NCBI RefSeq assembly: GCF_009937955.1
Contig: NZ_AP018439.1
Coordinates: forward strand, 3,410,001 to 3,474,000
Source of the DNA: Undibacterium sp. KW1
GTDB taxonomy: Bacteria; Pseudomonadota; Gammaproteobacteria; Burkholderiales; Burkholderiaceae_D
DNA length: 64,000 bases
Direction: 5' to 3'
Part shown: positions 47,233 to 55,778 of the stretch, piece after piece
Layout of the letters: each line of letters begins with the position of its first letter
Position numbering within the stretch: the stretch's first letter is position 1
Position numbers and translations under genes: made by a program
Notes under the pieces: model-generated
The model's database searches: none
Told to the model about the DNA's origin: nothing
What the model saw: only the letters and a program-made list of their open reading frames with translations

Positions 47233-48276
47233 TTACCAGAGCGCTTTACCGGAAGCATCTTTGACTTTTGCTTTCCAGTTGTCTTCGATCAGTTTAACAA
47301 CTGGTGCTGGCAAGGAAACATATTCCAGTTCAGCAGCCATTGCGCCACCGTTTTTGAATGCCCAGTCAAAGAATTTCAATACTTCTTTGCCTTTTTCAGC
47401 ATCAGCCTGTGCTTTGTGCATCAGGATGAAAGAAGCACCAGTGATTGGCCAGGTGATTTTGCCAGGCTGGTTAGTCAATACCAGGTACATGCCTGGTGCT
47501 TTGCTCCAGTCAGCGCCCGCAGCAGCGGATTTGAAGTTTTCATCATCTGGTTCAGCGAATTGGCCATCGGCATTTTTCAACAAGGTGTAAGTCATCTTGT
47601 TTTTCTTCACATAAGCGTATTCAACATAGCCTATGGAATTTCTGATTTGCTTGACGCTGGAAGCAACGCCTTCGTTACCCTTGCCACCTACACCAACTGG
47701 CCATTTAACAGCGGTAGAAGAACCAACGGCTGTTTTGAAGTCCGGGCTGACTTTGCTCAGGTAATCTGTCCACAGGAAAGTCGTGCCGGAGCCATCAGAA
47801 CGATGTACAACAGTGATATCTTCTGTCGGCAATTTCAGACCGGCATTGATGGCTGCGATTTCTGGTGCATTCCATTTAGTGATCTTGCCCATGTAGATGC
47901 CAGCCAGTACTTCACCTGTCATCTTCATTTTGCCAGGAGCGATACCGTCCAGGTTAACTACAGGAACCACACCGCCGATGATGGCCGGGAATTGCACCAG
48001 ACCTTCAGCGTCGAGCTCTTCTGCCTTCAAAGGCATGTCAGACGCACCAAAATCGACAGTCTTTGCCTTGATTTGCTTGATACCGCCACCGGAACCGATG
48101 GATTGATAGTTCAGACCGTTGCCACTGGCTTTTTTATAAGCTTCTGCCCATTTTGCATAAATTGGATATGGGAAAGTCGCGCCAGCGCCTGTAATATCGG
48201 CAGCCTGGGCAGCGCCAAATGTGACAGCGACGCCAATTGCAGCGATGAGAGTTTTGACAACACGTTTGATTTGCAT
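47233..48276 (-). CDS. pstS: Phosphate ABC transporter substrate-binding protein PstS
   Basis: 347 residues (E. coli 346), signal peptide about 1-25. Phosphate-binding blocks: ITGAGATFPYPIYAKW, SGGGIKQIKAKTVDFGASD and VHRSDGSGTTFLWTDYLSK (parts). First gene of the pst-pho operon. The ATG at 48276 has GAGGTG immediately upstream; GTG 48282 rejected. A Pho box lies about 60 bases before the start. Confidence 0.97.
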   Translation of the reverse strand: MQIKRVVKTLIAAIGVAVTFGAAQAADITGAGATFPYPIYAKWAEAYKKASGNGLNYQSIGSGGGIKQIKAKTVDFGASDMPLKAEELDAEGLVQFPAIIGGVVPVVNLDGIAPGKMKMTGEVLAGIYMGKITKWNAPEIAAINAGLKLPTEDITVVHRSDGSGTTFLWTDYLSKVSPDFKTAVGSSTAVKWPVGVGGKGNEGVASSVKQIRNSIGYVEYAYVKKNKMTYTLLKNADGQFAEPDDENFKSAAAGADWSKAPGMYLVLTNQPGKITWPITGASFILMHKAQADAEKGKEVLKFFDWAFKNGGAMAAELEYVSLPAPVVKLIEDNWKAKVKDASGKALW

Positions 48277-48320
48277 GTTCACCTCAGAGTTAAATAACAG
48301 TATTCAGTACTACGAGGCGC

Positions 48321-48354
48321 ACTGTACAAGCCAAATATGACAAGATTATGACGT
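48321..48354 (-). promoter_or_regulatory. Pho box and -10 for pstS
   Basis: On the - strand, CGTCATAATCTTGTCATATT: two GTCAT half-sites exactly 11 bases apart (TGAC at 48338 and 48349 on the + strand), followed nine bases on by TACAGT (48321-48326) as -10. Confidence 0.8.
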
Positions 48355-48395
48355 GAAGCAAAGCCTGTGAAATAATTGCACTTGTTATCACTTTT

Positions 48396-48429
48396 TTGTC
48401 ATAAACTTGTCATTTAAGACGTCTAGAAT
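48396..48429 (+). promoter_or_regulatory. Pho box and -10 for ppk
   Basis: TTGTCATAAACTTGTCATTT: TGTCAT at 48397-48402 and 48408-48413, 11 bases apart, followed by TAGAAT (48424-48429) as -10. This promoter rules out a ppk start upstream of about 48436. Confidence 0.85.
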
Positions 48430-48457
48430 GCTTGCGTATATATATGACGCCCTTTAT

Positions 48458-50659
48458 GACATGCAAAAAACTATGCCAAATCAGGAAACACCCTCTTCAG
48501 CAACCGCGCCAGAAGACATGAAACAAGTTCCTGACACTGGAATCAAGGCACTTGCCAAGCAAGTCAAACCAGTGGCAGCACCAGAATTGTCACGTTCGGT
48601 GATTTTCCTGGACAGGGAGATGTCACAAATTGCCTTCAACTGGCGTGTGCTGGCCCAGGCTGAGGACCGCAGCATCCCCTTGCTCGAACGCTTGAAATAT
48701 TTGTGCATCGTCGGCAGCAACCTCGATGAGTTCTTTGAAGTCAGGGTGGCCAGCCTGCTGGCACAGAACACGATCGATGGCGAACTGGTACAACACCCAA
48801 CCTTCCAGGCCATGCTCAAACGCGTCAGCGATGAGTGCCATCAGTTAGCAAAAAGACAATATGAATTACTAAATCAGGAGATTTTGCCCCAGCTCTCCAA
48901 AAAAGGCATACATCTGTTGCGCCATTCCGAGCGCAATGAAGCCCAGCGTGCCTGGGTGAAATCCTATTTTGAACGTGAAGTCAGACCCCTGTTGACGCCA
49001 ATCGGCCTGGACCCTGCTCACCCCTTCCCTCAAGTAGTCAACAAGAGTTTGAATTTCATTGTCTCGCTGGCAGGCAAGGATGCTTTTGGCCGTGGTACAG
49101 CCATTGCCATCGTCAAGGCGCCACGCGTTTTGCCGCGCATCATCCGTCTGCCAGATGAACTTTCCAACAATGGCATGGCTTTTTGCCTGCTGTCTTCTGT
49201 CATACACTCCCACATAGAAGACTTGTTCAATGGCCGTGAGGTGATCAATTATTCACAGTTCCGCGTGACGCGCGACAGCGACTTGTGGGTGGATGAAGAA
49301 GAAGTCAAGAATCTGCGCCAGGCACTGCAGGGTGAATTGCAAACCCGCCAGTTCGGTGCGGCAGTGCGCCTGGAAGTCGCAAAGAACTGCCCTGAGGATT
49401 TGTCACGCTTCCTGCTTGAACAATTCAATCTCGACAGTGACCGTCTGTATCCTGTGGATGGCCCGGTCAACATGGTCAGACTCGGTGAGCTGGTCGATCA
49501 TGTCAAGCAGCCGAATCTGCGTTTTCCGCCGTTCTCGGCCAAGGCCATCGGTAAATACGCGCATGCCGATATTTTTACCCTGCTGCGCAAGCAAGACATA
49601 CTCTTGCACCACCCTTTCCAGCCTTTCCAGACTGTTATTGACTTCATACGCTCGGCATCACAAGACCCCAGCGTGGTGGCGATCAAGCAGACTATCTATC
49701 GCACCGGCATGAATTCGGATTTGATGGAGTCGCTGATCACAGCGGCAAGGCTAGGCAAGGAAGTCACCGTCATCGTCGAGTTGATGGCACGCTTTGATGA
49801 AGAAGCGAATATCAACTGGGCCGACAAATTGCAACGCGCTGGTGCCCAGGTTGTGTATGGCGTGGTGGGTCTGAAAACCCATGCCAAACTGGCGCTGGTG
49901 ATACGCCGTGAAGAAGGCGGTAATCTGCGTCACTATGCCCATCTGGGCACTGGCAATTACCACCCATCGACCACGCGTTTTTATACAGACTTTGGCTTGC
50001 TGACAGCCCACCCTGAAATGGCGGCAGAAGTCAATGAAGTGTTTATCCACCTGACTGGTTTGACCAAACCTAAAAAACTTGATTACCTGTGGCTGGCACC
50101 GTTTGCCCTGCAACCGCAAATCATTAAAGCCATACGCAATGAAGCACGCATAGCCCGCGAAGGCCGCCCTGCCCGCATCATCGCCAAGATGAATGCATTG
50201 CTGGATGAATCTGTCATCCGTGCGCTCTATGCGGCATCGGCAGATGGCGTAAAAATTGACCTTATCATACGCGGTGCCTGCGCCTTGCGCCCGGGCGTAC
50301 CTGGCTTGTCTGAAAACATCAAGGTGCGCTCCATCATAGGCCGCTTCCTCGAACATAGCCGCATCTATTACTTCCGTAATGATCTGGCGCATGATGTGTA
50401 TCTTGCCAGTGCCGACTGGATGAACCGCAATCTGTTCCGCCGTATAGAAGTGGCTTTCCCGGTACTCGAAAAATCCTTGAAAAAACGGGTTATTTCCGAA
50501 GGGCTGGAGCCCTATCTGAAAGACAATGTGAACGCATGGACACTGGACTCGGATGGCCGCTATGAGCGCAAGAAAGCCAGAGCCAAACAAGTGCGCTTTT
50601 GCGCCCAGCAACATTTGATGCAAACCCTGGGTTCCTTATCTGAGGCGGAAGAATCATAA
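48458..50659 (+). CDS. ppk: Polyphosphate kinase PPK1
   Basis: 733 residues from ATG 48458 (ATG 48473 also possible; earlier codons precede the likely transcription start). Makes polyphosphate from ATP. Core begins IFLDREMSQIAFNWRVL (about 46-62), with CIVGSNLDEFFEVR. Catalytic histidines in THAKLALVIRR (about 475) and HLGTGNYHPSTTRFYTDFG (about 505-523, part). Divergent from pstS with its own Pho box. Overlaps the sixA-like gene by one base. Confidence 0.95.
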   Translation, partial: DMQKTMPNQETPSSATAPEDMKQVPDTGIKALAKQVKPVAAPELSRSVIFLDREMSQIAFNWRVLAQAEDRSIPLLERLKYLCIVGSNLDEFFEVRVASLLAQNTIDGELVQHPTFQAMLKRVSDECHQLAKRQYELLNQEILPQLSKKGIHLLRHSERNEAQRAWVKSYFEREVRPLLTPIGLDPAHPFPQVVNKSLNFIVSLAGKDAFGRGTAIAIVKAPRVLPRIIRLPDELSNNGMAFCLLSSVIHSHIEDLFNGREVINYSQFRVTRDSDLWVDEEEVKNLRQALQGELQTRQFGAAVRLEVAKNCPEDLSRFLLEQFNLDSDRLYPVDGPVNMVRLGELVDHVKQPNLRFPPFSAKAIGKYAHADIFTLLRKQDILLHHPFQPFQTVIDFIRSASQDPSVVAIKQTIYRTGMNSDLMESLITAARLGKEVTVIVELMARFDEEANINWADKLQRAGAQVVYGVVGLKTHAKLALVIRREEGGNLRHYAHLGTGNYHPSTTRFYTDFGLLTAHPEMAAEVNEVFIHLTGLTKPKKLDYLWLAPFALQPQIIKAIRNEARIAREGRPARIIAKMNALLDESVIRALYAASADGVKIDLIIRGACALRPGVPGLSENIKVRSIIGRFLEHSRIYYFRNDLAHDVYLASADWMNRNLFRRIEVAFPVLEKSLKKRVISEGLEPYLKDNVNAWTLDSDGRYERKKARAKQVRFCAQQHLMQTLGSLSEAEES

Positions 50660-51138
50660 TGGATCTTATCCTCTGGCGTCATGCAGAAGCAGAACCGGCG
50701 ACGGCTGAACTGACTGATGAATTCAGAAAATTGACAGGCAAGGGAAACAAACAGGCAAGCAAAATTGCTTACTGGCTCGATAGCACCTTGCCTGAAACCT
50801 GCAGGATACTGGCCAGCCCCACCATACGTACCAGGGACACGGCTGAAGCCCTGATCGCCTGCGGCAGGAAGTATAAGGTCGTTCCTGAACTGGGGCCAGC
50901 AGCCACGGTCAGTGACGTATTAACGGCGGCCAACTGGCCGCACAGCCGCGAACCTGTACTCATCATCGGCCACCAGCCTTACCTGGGCCAGGTCGCCGCT
51001 GAATTGCTGGGCCACCCTTTGCAAGAATATAGTGTGCGCAAAGGAAATGTCTGGTGGATCACGCAAAAGCAGCGAGAGAACGACATCGTGCAAACCTATC
51101 TGAAAGCCATCATGTCGCCCGACCTGGTGGTGAAATAG
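50659..51138 (+). CDS. sixA: SixA-like phosphohistidine phosphatase
   Basis: 159 residues (E. coli SixA 161), histidine phosphatase superfamily. Catalytic RHA motif LWRHAEAE (5-12), LASPTIRTRDTAE (about 51-63) and the second His in IIGHQPYLG (about 101-109). TAATG overlap with ppk shows coupling, so it is probably induced by PhoB too. Family role: dephosphorylating phosphohistidine on signalling proteins; with ppk it might act on another phosphate-related target. Confidence 0.88.
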   Translation: MDLILWRHAEAEPATAELTDEFRKLTGKGNKQASKIAYWLDSTLPETCRILASPTIRTRDTAEALIACGRKYKVVPELGPAATVSDVLTAANWPHSREPVLIIGHQPYLGQVAAELLGHPLQEYSVRKGNVWWITQKQRENDIVQTYLKAIMSPDLVVK

Positions 51139-51239
51139 CACGCGCCTCCAGCAAACCCGCCATAGGTAAAAATACTGGCGCTCTGCAGCAAATCCTGCTT
51201 GCTGTTAGTATGTAGGGCCGTCTTTACCCATAAAGCACG

Positions 51240-52127
51240 ATGAAACCCACGCACATCCTTGCCGCCCTGATTGCCGTCATCACCTGGGGCATCAATTTCG
51301 TAGTCATTAAAATCGGTTTGCAAGGTTTGCCGCCTGTGCTGTTCACCGCATCGCGCTTTATCTTTTCTGCCCTGCCCCTGGTATTTTTTGTGTCATTTCC
51401 GAAGACCTCGTGGAAATGGGTGGCTGCCTACGGCATGTTTCAGTTTGCCTTCCAGTTCACGCTTTTGTTTTGCGGTATCAAGCTCGGCTTCCCTGCCGGG
51501 CTGGCATCTCTGGTCATGCAATTGCAGGCCTTCATCACCATGGGTCTGGCCGTTGTCATCATGGGTGAAAAACCGCTATTCGTGCAGGTGCTGGGTGCCC
51601 TGATCGCCCTGTCCGGCATGGCGCTGGTTGCCATGCATCTGGAAGCACAGGCAACCATCATAGGATTCCTTCTCGTTGTCGCCGGTGCGGTATGCTGGAG
51701 TATCGCCAATATCGTCACCAAGAAGATAGGTGTAGTCAATCCGCTGGCGATGGTGGTGTGGGGCTCGGCCATTGCCAGCCCGCCCTTGCTGCTGGCGTCT
51801 TACATGATGGAAGGCATGGATGCCTGGCAAGTCGCCTATGCGCAACTGAACTGGACGTCTATAGGTGCCATTGCTTACCAGTCTTACCCGAATACCATCG
51901 TCGGTTTTGGCATCTGGTCATGGCTGATGCGCAAATACCCCGCCGCGACGATAGCACCGTTCACCTTGCTGGTGCCAGTAGTTGGCATGGTCACCGCATC
52001 TATCGTGTTGAACGAGACTTTGTTCTGGTGGAAAATCTGTGCAGGTTTGCTGGTACTTGGTGGCTTGGCTTGCAACCAGTTTGGCCTGCGTATCTGGTCG
52101 TGGTTCAAACCGGCTACAGCAACCTGA
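51240..52127 (+). CDS. EamA/DMT-family transporter
   Basis: 295 residues, ten membrane spans in two EamA repeats (about 5-135 and 145-285). Starts with the family-typical ILAALIAVITWGINFVVIK. Resembles the YdcZ/EamA amino-acid metabolite exporters; substrate unknown. One base separates its stop from the convergent PlcP-like gene. Confidence 0.88.
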   Translation: MKPTHILAALIAVITWGINFVVIKIGLQGLPPVLFTASRFIFSALPLVFFVSFPKTSWKWVAAYGMFQFAFQFTLLFCGIKLGFPAGLASLVMQLQAFITMGLAVVIMGEKPLFVQVLGALIALSGMALVAMHLEAQATIIGFLLVVAGAVCWSIANIVTKKIGVVNPLAMVVWGSAIASPPLLLASYMMEGMDAWQVAYAQLNWTSIGAIAYQSYPNTIVGFGIWSWLMRKYPAATIAPFTLLVPVVGMVTASIVLNETLFWWKICAGLLVLGGLACNQFGLRIWSWFKPATAT

Positions 52128-52128
52128 A

Positions 52129-53007
52129 TTAGCCCGCAACGGTTTCCAGTTCTGCCTCTTCCGCATCGGTATCTGCCACAGCGTCCTCCACCGAATCTGT
52201 CACATATTCAGGGTGGCAGATGTCATGCCAGGTCACCAGTCTGAGTTCACCCTTGGCATCTTCCACCAAAGCTGACAGGCTTTCTACCCAGTCACCATCA
52301 TTGCAATACAGAATGCCGCCTATATCGCGTATCTCTGGCTTGTGGATATGGCCGCAGATGATGCCATCAAGTCCCTTGCGGCGTGCTTCATCTGCCAGTG
52401 CATCTTCAAACTGCGTGATATAGCTGACCGCGTTCTTGACCTTTTGCTTCAGGTATTGTGACAACGACCAGTAAGGCATGCCAGCGCGGGCGCGCCAGTT
52501 ATTGAAGATCTGGTTGAATTTCAGGATGACGGTATACAGGCTGTCACCCACATAGGCGAGCCATTTGGCACAGGCGATGACGCCATCAAACCTGTCACCA
52601 TGCAAGACCAGCATGCGCTTGCCCGCTGCTGTGGTGTGCACCAGCTCGTCCCTGATCTTGATACCGCCAAAATCGAGGTCGATGAACTGACGTATCGATT
52701 CATCATGATTGCCAGGAACGAAGATGACATTCGTGCCTTTCTTGGCTTTTTTGAGGACAGTCTGCACCACATTATTATGGGTCTGGTCCCAATACCAGCG
52801 GCGCTTGAGTTGCCAGCCGTCGATGATGTCACCGACCAGGTACAGGGTATCTGAATCGGTGGCACGCAAAAACTCCAGCAACTTGGCCGCCTGGCAGCCG
52901 CTCGTTCCCAGATGCAAATCTGAAATCCAGATAGTGCGGAAACGCTGGGTTTCTTTCTTACCGGTTTTATACAATTTGCTATTCAGGAACTGATCGGCTG
53001 GTTTCAT
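52129..53007 (-). CDS. PlcP-type metallophosphoesterase (phospholipase C-like; LpxH relative)
   Basis: 292 residues, calcineurin-like fold with two-metal ligands in ISDLHLGT (28-35), VGDIIDG (58-64), PGNHDES (98-104), LHGDRFDG and CGHIHKPE. It resembles the alphaproteobacterial family that includes PlcP of Sinorhizobium, a Pho-regulated phospholipase C that releases diacylglycerol from phospholipids, more than the shorter LpxH of lipid A synthesis. GGGGAG eight bases before the ATG lies within the end of the OlsB-type gene, two bases apart, so both form one operon under a triple Pho box. UDP-diacylglucosamine hydrolase activity remains an alternative. Confidence 0.8.
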   Translation of the reverse strand: MKPADQFLNSKLYKTGKKETQRFRTIWISDLHLGTSGCQAAKLLEFLRATDSDTLYLVGDIIDGWQLKRRWYWDQTHNNVVQTVLKKAKKGTNVIFVPGNHDESIRQFIDLDFGGIKIRDELVHTTAAGKRMLVLHGDRFDGVIACAKWLAYVGDSLYTVILKFNQIFNNWRARAGMPYWSLSQYLKQKVKNAVSYITQFEDALADEARRKGLDGIICGHIHKPEIRDIGGILYCNDGDWVESLSALVEDAKGELRLVTWHDICHPEYVTDSVEDAVADTDAEEAELETVAG

Positions 53008-53009
53008 GT

Positions 53010-53774
53010 TTATTGCTCCCCTGTGCCGTAATGGCGTGCGTAACGGTCATCCAGATTCGCCAGTGGCAACATGACGAATAAATCAGCGCTATGGAAATCA
53101 GGGTCCCAGGCAGGATCACCACACACCCAGGCACCGGCACGCAGGTAGCCCTTCAACAATGGCGGAATACGTGCCTCAGTCGTGCTGCTATCGATTTCAT
53201 CGAGCGGGAAAGGCGTGTGTGGCGTGACGCGGTATTCGAGCGGAGAGAAATCTGCCGCAGACAAACCGCGGTATATCGCCGCAGCATTCTGGCCACCATC
53301 AGTCAGGCTGATACTCGCGCAACCGACAAGGTGCGAGCAGCGCTCACGGCGCATATAGGCAGCCAGGCCAGCCCACAGCAGCATGATGACGGCACCGCTG
53401 CGGTAATCAGGGTGTATGCAGGCACGACCGGCTTCTGCCACACTATTGCGTATATGTTGCAGGCGCGACAGGTCAAATTCTGTTTCGGAATAATAGCGGC
53501 CCATCTGGCGGGCGGCATTTGGCCCCAGGATGCGGTAGGTACCTACCACTTTCAGGGTCTTGGAATCGCGCACGATCAGGTGATCGCAATACTCATCAAA
53601 TTCATCCTTGTCCAGGCCATCCGGGTTGGACAAAGCAGACAGGCCCATGCTTTCTATAAAGACCTTATAGCGCAGGCGCTGTACTTCTTTGACTTCTTTT
53701 GCCGTGGTAGCAAGGCTCAGATTGAGTTTGGAAAAACTGGGATTAGCATCGGCGGGTATCGTGAGTAATCGCAT
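53010..53774 (-). CDS. olsB: OlsB-type acyl-ACP N-acyltransferase (GNAT)
   Basis: 254 residues, Acetyltransf_5 family. Characteristic blocks are RLRYKVFIESMG (33-44), EFDEYCDHLIV, YYSETEFDLSR (94-104), EAGRACIHPDYR (114-125, the OlsB/hemolysin signature) and LVGCASISL. Known OlsB transfers a 3-hydroxyacyl chain to the ornithine amino group to make lyso-ornithine lipid; some relatives acylate other amino acids. AAGGA lies about seven bases before the ATG, and three Pho half-sites lie about 70-95 bases upstream. No OlsA is in the window. Confidence 0.75.
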   Translation of the reverse strand: MRLLTIPADANPSFSKLNLSLATTAKEVKEVQRLRYKVFIESMGLSALSNPDGLDKDEFDEYCDHLIVRDSKTLKVVGTYRILGPNAARQMGRYYSETEFDLSRLQHIRNSVAEAGRACIHPDYRSGAVIMLLWAGLAAYMRRERCSHLVGCASISLTDGGQNAAAIYRGLSAADFSPLEYRVTPHTPFPLDEIDSSTTEARIPPLLKGYLRAGAWVCGDPAWDPDFHSADLFVMLPLANLDDRYARHYGTGEQ

Positions 53775-53841
53775 TCATCGTCCTTGTCATGTTGTTCGTT
53801 TATCCGACGAACGAAGAATAATCAAGGATTACTTCAGCAAG

Positions 53842-53870
53842 ATGACAGCAAGATGTCGGTTTTATGACAA
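53842..53870 (-). promoter_or_regulatory. Triple Pho box upstream of the OlsB/PlcP operon
   Basis: On the - strand: TGTCAT, CGACAT, TGTCAT in exact 11-base phase (+ strand ATGACA at 53842, ATGTCG at 53853, ATGACA at 53864). Two match the PhoB half-site consensus fully, the middle one at four of six bases. A possible -10 (TAATCC) follows about nine bases on. Confidence 0.75.
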
Positions 53871-53876
53871 GTCTGA

Positions 53877-53930
53877 AAAACAACAATCCCCGTTTTGGCT
53901 GATATTGAGCGGATGCCAGAACGGGGATAG
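53877..53930 (-). terminator. Terminator-like hairpin downstream of the H1-like gene
   Basis: ATCCCCGTT (53886-53894) pairs with AACGGGGAT (53920-53928); on the - strand it is followed by TGTTGTTTTTC. It would shield the Pho-controlled operon from read-through. Confidence 0.6.
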
Positions 53931-53965
53931 TCTTGAAAAACTGTAGCTCAGCAGGGCAAAACCGC

Positions 53966-53987
53966 ATGCCGGGTACGTTCCCGGCAT
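53966..53987. repeat. Perfect stem-loop after the H1-like gene
   Basis: ATGCCGGG (53966-53973) pairs with CCCGGCAT (53980-53987), six-base loop. Probably part of the 3' end of the H1-like mRNA. Confidence 0.5.
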
Positions 53988-54023
53988 CGTGCTCCTGCTA
54001 TTCAGCGCATTCCTGCGGTTGAA

Positions 54024-54491
54024 TTATTTTTCTTTCTTTGGCCTGCCCGCCTTCAGCGGCGCCAGACCAGCAATCAGTTTCTTGAGGGCTGGCACGTCAG
54101 TCTTGCTCAACAGGGCGACGCCTATACGCAGCAACTGACTCTTTTTGACTTCAACGCCAGCTTTCAGGCAGGCTTTTTTGACAGCACCAAGCGCCGCATA
54201 TTCGCTTTCCGGCATGGTGAAACTGTCGCGCACCAGCTTGGCCTTTTTGACTTTTTCGACAACCACGTCGGCCACGGGTTTGGCTTCAGGCTGCCTGGCA
54301 GCCAGCTTGGCGCGCACAGGGGCTTTCACGGGCGCTTTTGCAGCGACTTTCACCTCGTCAGCAGGTTTGCTGACGACTTTCTTCCCGGCAGCCACAACAG
54401 CAGGCTTAACAGGCGTTTTTTTGAGGGCGACGACTTTTTTCTCTGCACCTGCGACTACAGTACTTACTTTTTTCGTTGCTGCGGTTACCAT
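54024..54491 (-). CDS. Histone H1-like, Lys/Ala-rich DNA-binding protein
   Basis: 155 residues from ATG 54491, which has GGAGG five bases upstream; ATG 54515 rejected. Residues 1-85 are disordered, rich in Lys, Ala, Val and Pro, as in bacterial H1-like proteins. Residues about 87-140 are a small helical domain (SFTMPESEYAALGAVKKACL, then KKSQLLRIGVALL) found in many betaproteobacterial proteins, resembling a ribbon-helix-helix unit. The end GRPKKEK contains an AT-hook core. Likely a nucleoid protein. Confidence 0.75.
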   Translation of the reverse strand: MVTAATKKVSTVVAGAEKKVVALKKTPVKPAVVAAGKKVVSKPADEVKVAAKAPVKAPVRAKLAARQPEAKPVADVVVEKVKKAKLVRDSFTMPESEYAALGAVKKACLKAGVEVKKSQLLRIGVALLSKTDVPALKKLIAGLAPLKAGRPKKEK

Positions 54492-54683
54492 TCCAGCCTC
54501 CAGATTAGAAAACATGTAAACAATATAAACAATTTATTGTAGATATGCAAGGAAGAAGCATAGCCACTAGAAATGACAGGTTCATTACGGAAAATACCGC
54601 TTCAGGGAGAAATTTTCAGGCTCGTGAGATAATCCGCGCCAATTCGTTTCCAGCCCCCCCGCTTTTCAGCTTTATTTTTTATC

Positions 54684-55757
54684 ATGAATACACGCAACTC
54701 CCTGCTTTTTCCCCTGGTTTTACTGCTTTCCCCTCTTGTCAGCCTTCCTGCCCATGCTGACATTCAGGGCTCAGGCTCGTCTGCAGCGGCTCCCCTGTAC
54801 CAGAAATGGGCAGATGCTTATAGCAAAAACGCTGGGATTACCGTCACTTACCAGGCCAGCGGCTCGTCCGCCGGTATCAAGAAAATCAAGGAAAACAGTG
54901 TGGAATTTGGCGCCAGCGATGCGGCCCTTAGCCAGGCCGACCTGAAAAAAGACAAACTCATACAGTTTCCCTCTGCTATTTCAGGCGTGGTGCCCGTCAT
55001 CAACTTGCCAGGCATCAAAACCGCCGAACTGCGCATGACTGGCGAAGTCCTTGCGGGCATATTTTCTGGCGAAATCATCAGCTGGAACGATACTGCGATC
55101 ACGGCACTCAATCCCGGCTTGCGCTTGCCAAACAAGAATATCGAAGTCATCGTGCGCCAGGATGGTTCAGGCACGACCTATAATTTCTCTGATTATCTGG
55201 GCAAGGTCAGCAAGAATTGGCAAACCAGGTATGGCAGGAATTTCACCATTCCCTGGAACAGCCGTTTGATACAAGTCAAAAGCAGCAGCAATATTGCCAG
55301 CACGCTCAAGAAAACCCCGTATGCCATCAGTTACATCGACTTTAATTATGTAACGCAGGAAAAACTCGACTATGCGCTGCTGCAAAATCGCGATGGCAAA
55401 TTCATCACCCCTTCTGCCGAAGCATTTTCTGCCGCCCTGTCAAACAGCAGCTGGAAAACCGATGCCAATTTTGAGGAAATGCTGACCGACAAACCGGGGC
55501 AAAAAACCTGGCCTATCAGCATGGGTACTTTTATCATCATGCAAAAGCGTGCCAGGGATGCGCAGCAAACCACCGCTACCATGAAGTTCTTTACCTGGGC
55601 CTTCATGCGCGGTGACCGCTTTGTCAACAGCGTCGATTTCGTGCGCCTGCCCGATAGCTTGCAAGCCAGGATATTCAAGGAAATGACGACCGTCACCGAC
55701 AAGAACGGTAATATCCTGAACTGGAATCTGAGTACTGATCCTGGTTCAAAAAACTAA
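54684..55757 (+). CDS. Second PstS-like phosphate-binding protein
   Basis: 357 residues, signal peptide about 1-25 (ending PAHA). Phosphate-site blocks: IQGSGSSAAAPLYQKWAD, SGSSAGIKKIKENSVEFGASD (part), VRQDGSGTTYNFSDYLGK. Clearly PstS family but divergent from the operon copy at 47233 and alone, without permease genes. It may feed PstCAB with different affinity, or bind a related oxyanion. I see no Pho box before it. Confidence 0.88.
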   Translation: MNTRNSLLFPLVLLLSPLVSLPAHADIQGSGSSAAAPLYQKWADAYSKNAGITVTYQASGSSAGIKKIKENSVEFGASDAALSQADLKKDKLIQFPSAISGVVPVINLPGIKTAELRMTGEVLAGIFSGEIISWNDTAITALNPGLRLPNKNIEVIVRQDGSGTTYNFSDYLGKVSKNWQTRYGRNFTIPWNSRLIQVKSSSNIASTLKKTPYAISYIDFNYVTQEKLDYALLQNRDGKFITPSAEAFSAALSNSSWKTDANFEEMLTDKPGQKTWPISMGTFIIMQKRARDAQQTTATMKFFTWAFMRGDRFVNSVDFVRLPDSLQARIFKEMTTVTDKNGNILNWNLSTDPGSKN

Positions 55758-55778
55758 AACATAAAGCAAGGACTATTT

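Noticed and set aside
48407..48457. Upstream TTG/ATG starts of ppk
   Set aside because: They lie inside the Pho box or at its -10 and so precede the likely transcription start.
53945..54000. tRNA-like sequence (TAGCTCAGCAGGG)
   Set aside because: A D-arm-like string is present, but there is no acceptor pairing, anticodon arm or T-arm; the hairpin is better explained as mRNA 3' structure.
54492..54683. Pho box upstream of the second PstS
   Set aside because: One CTGTCAT-like half-site occurs on the - strand, but no partner at 11-bp spacing and the direction is wrong.
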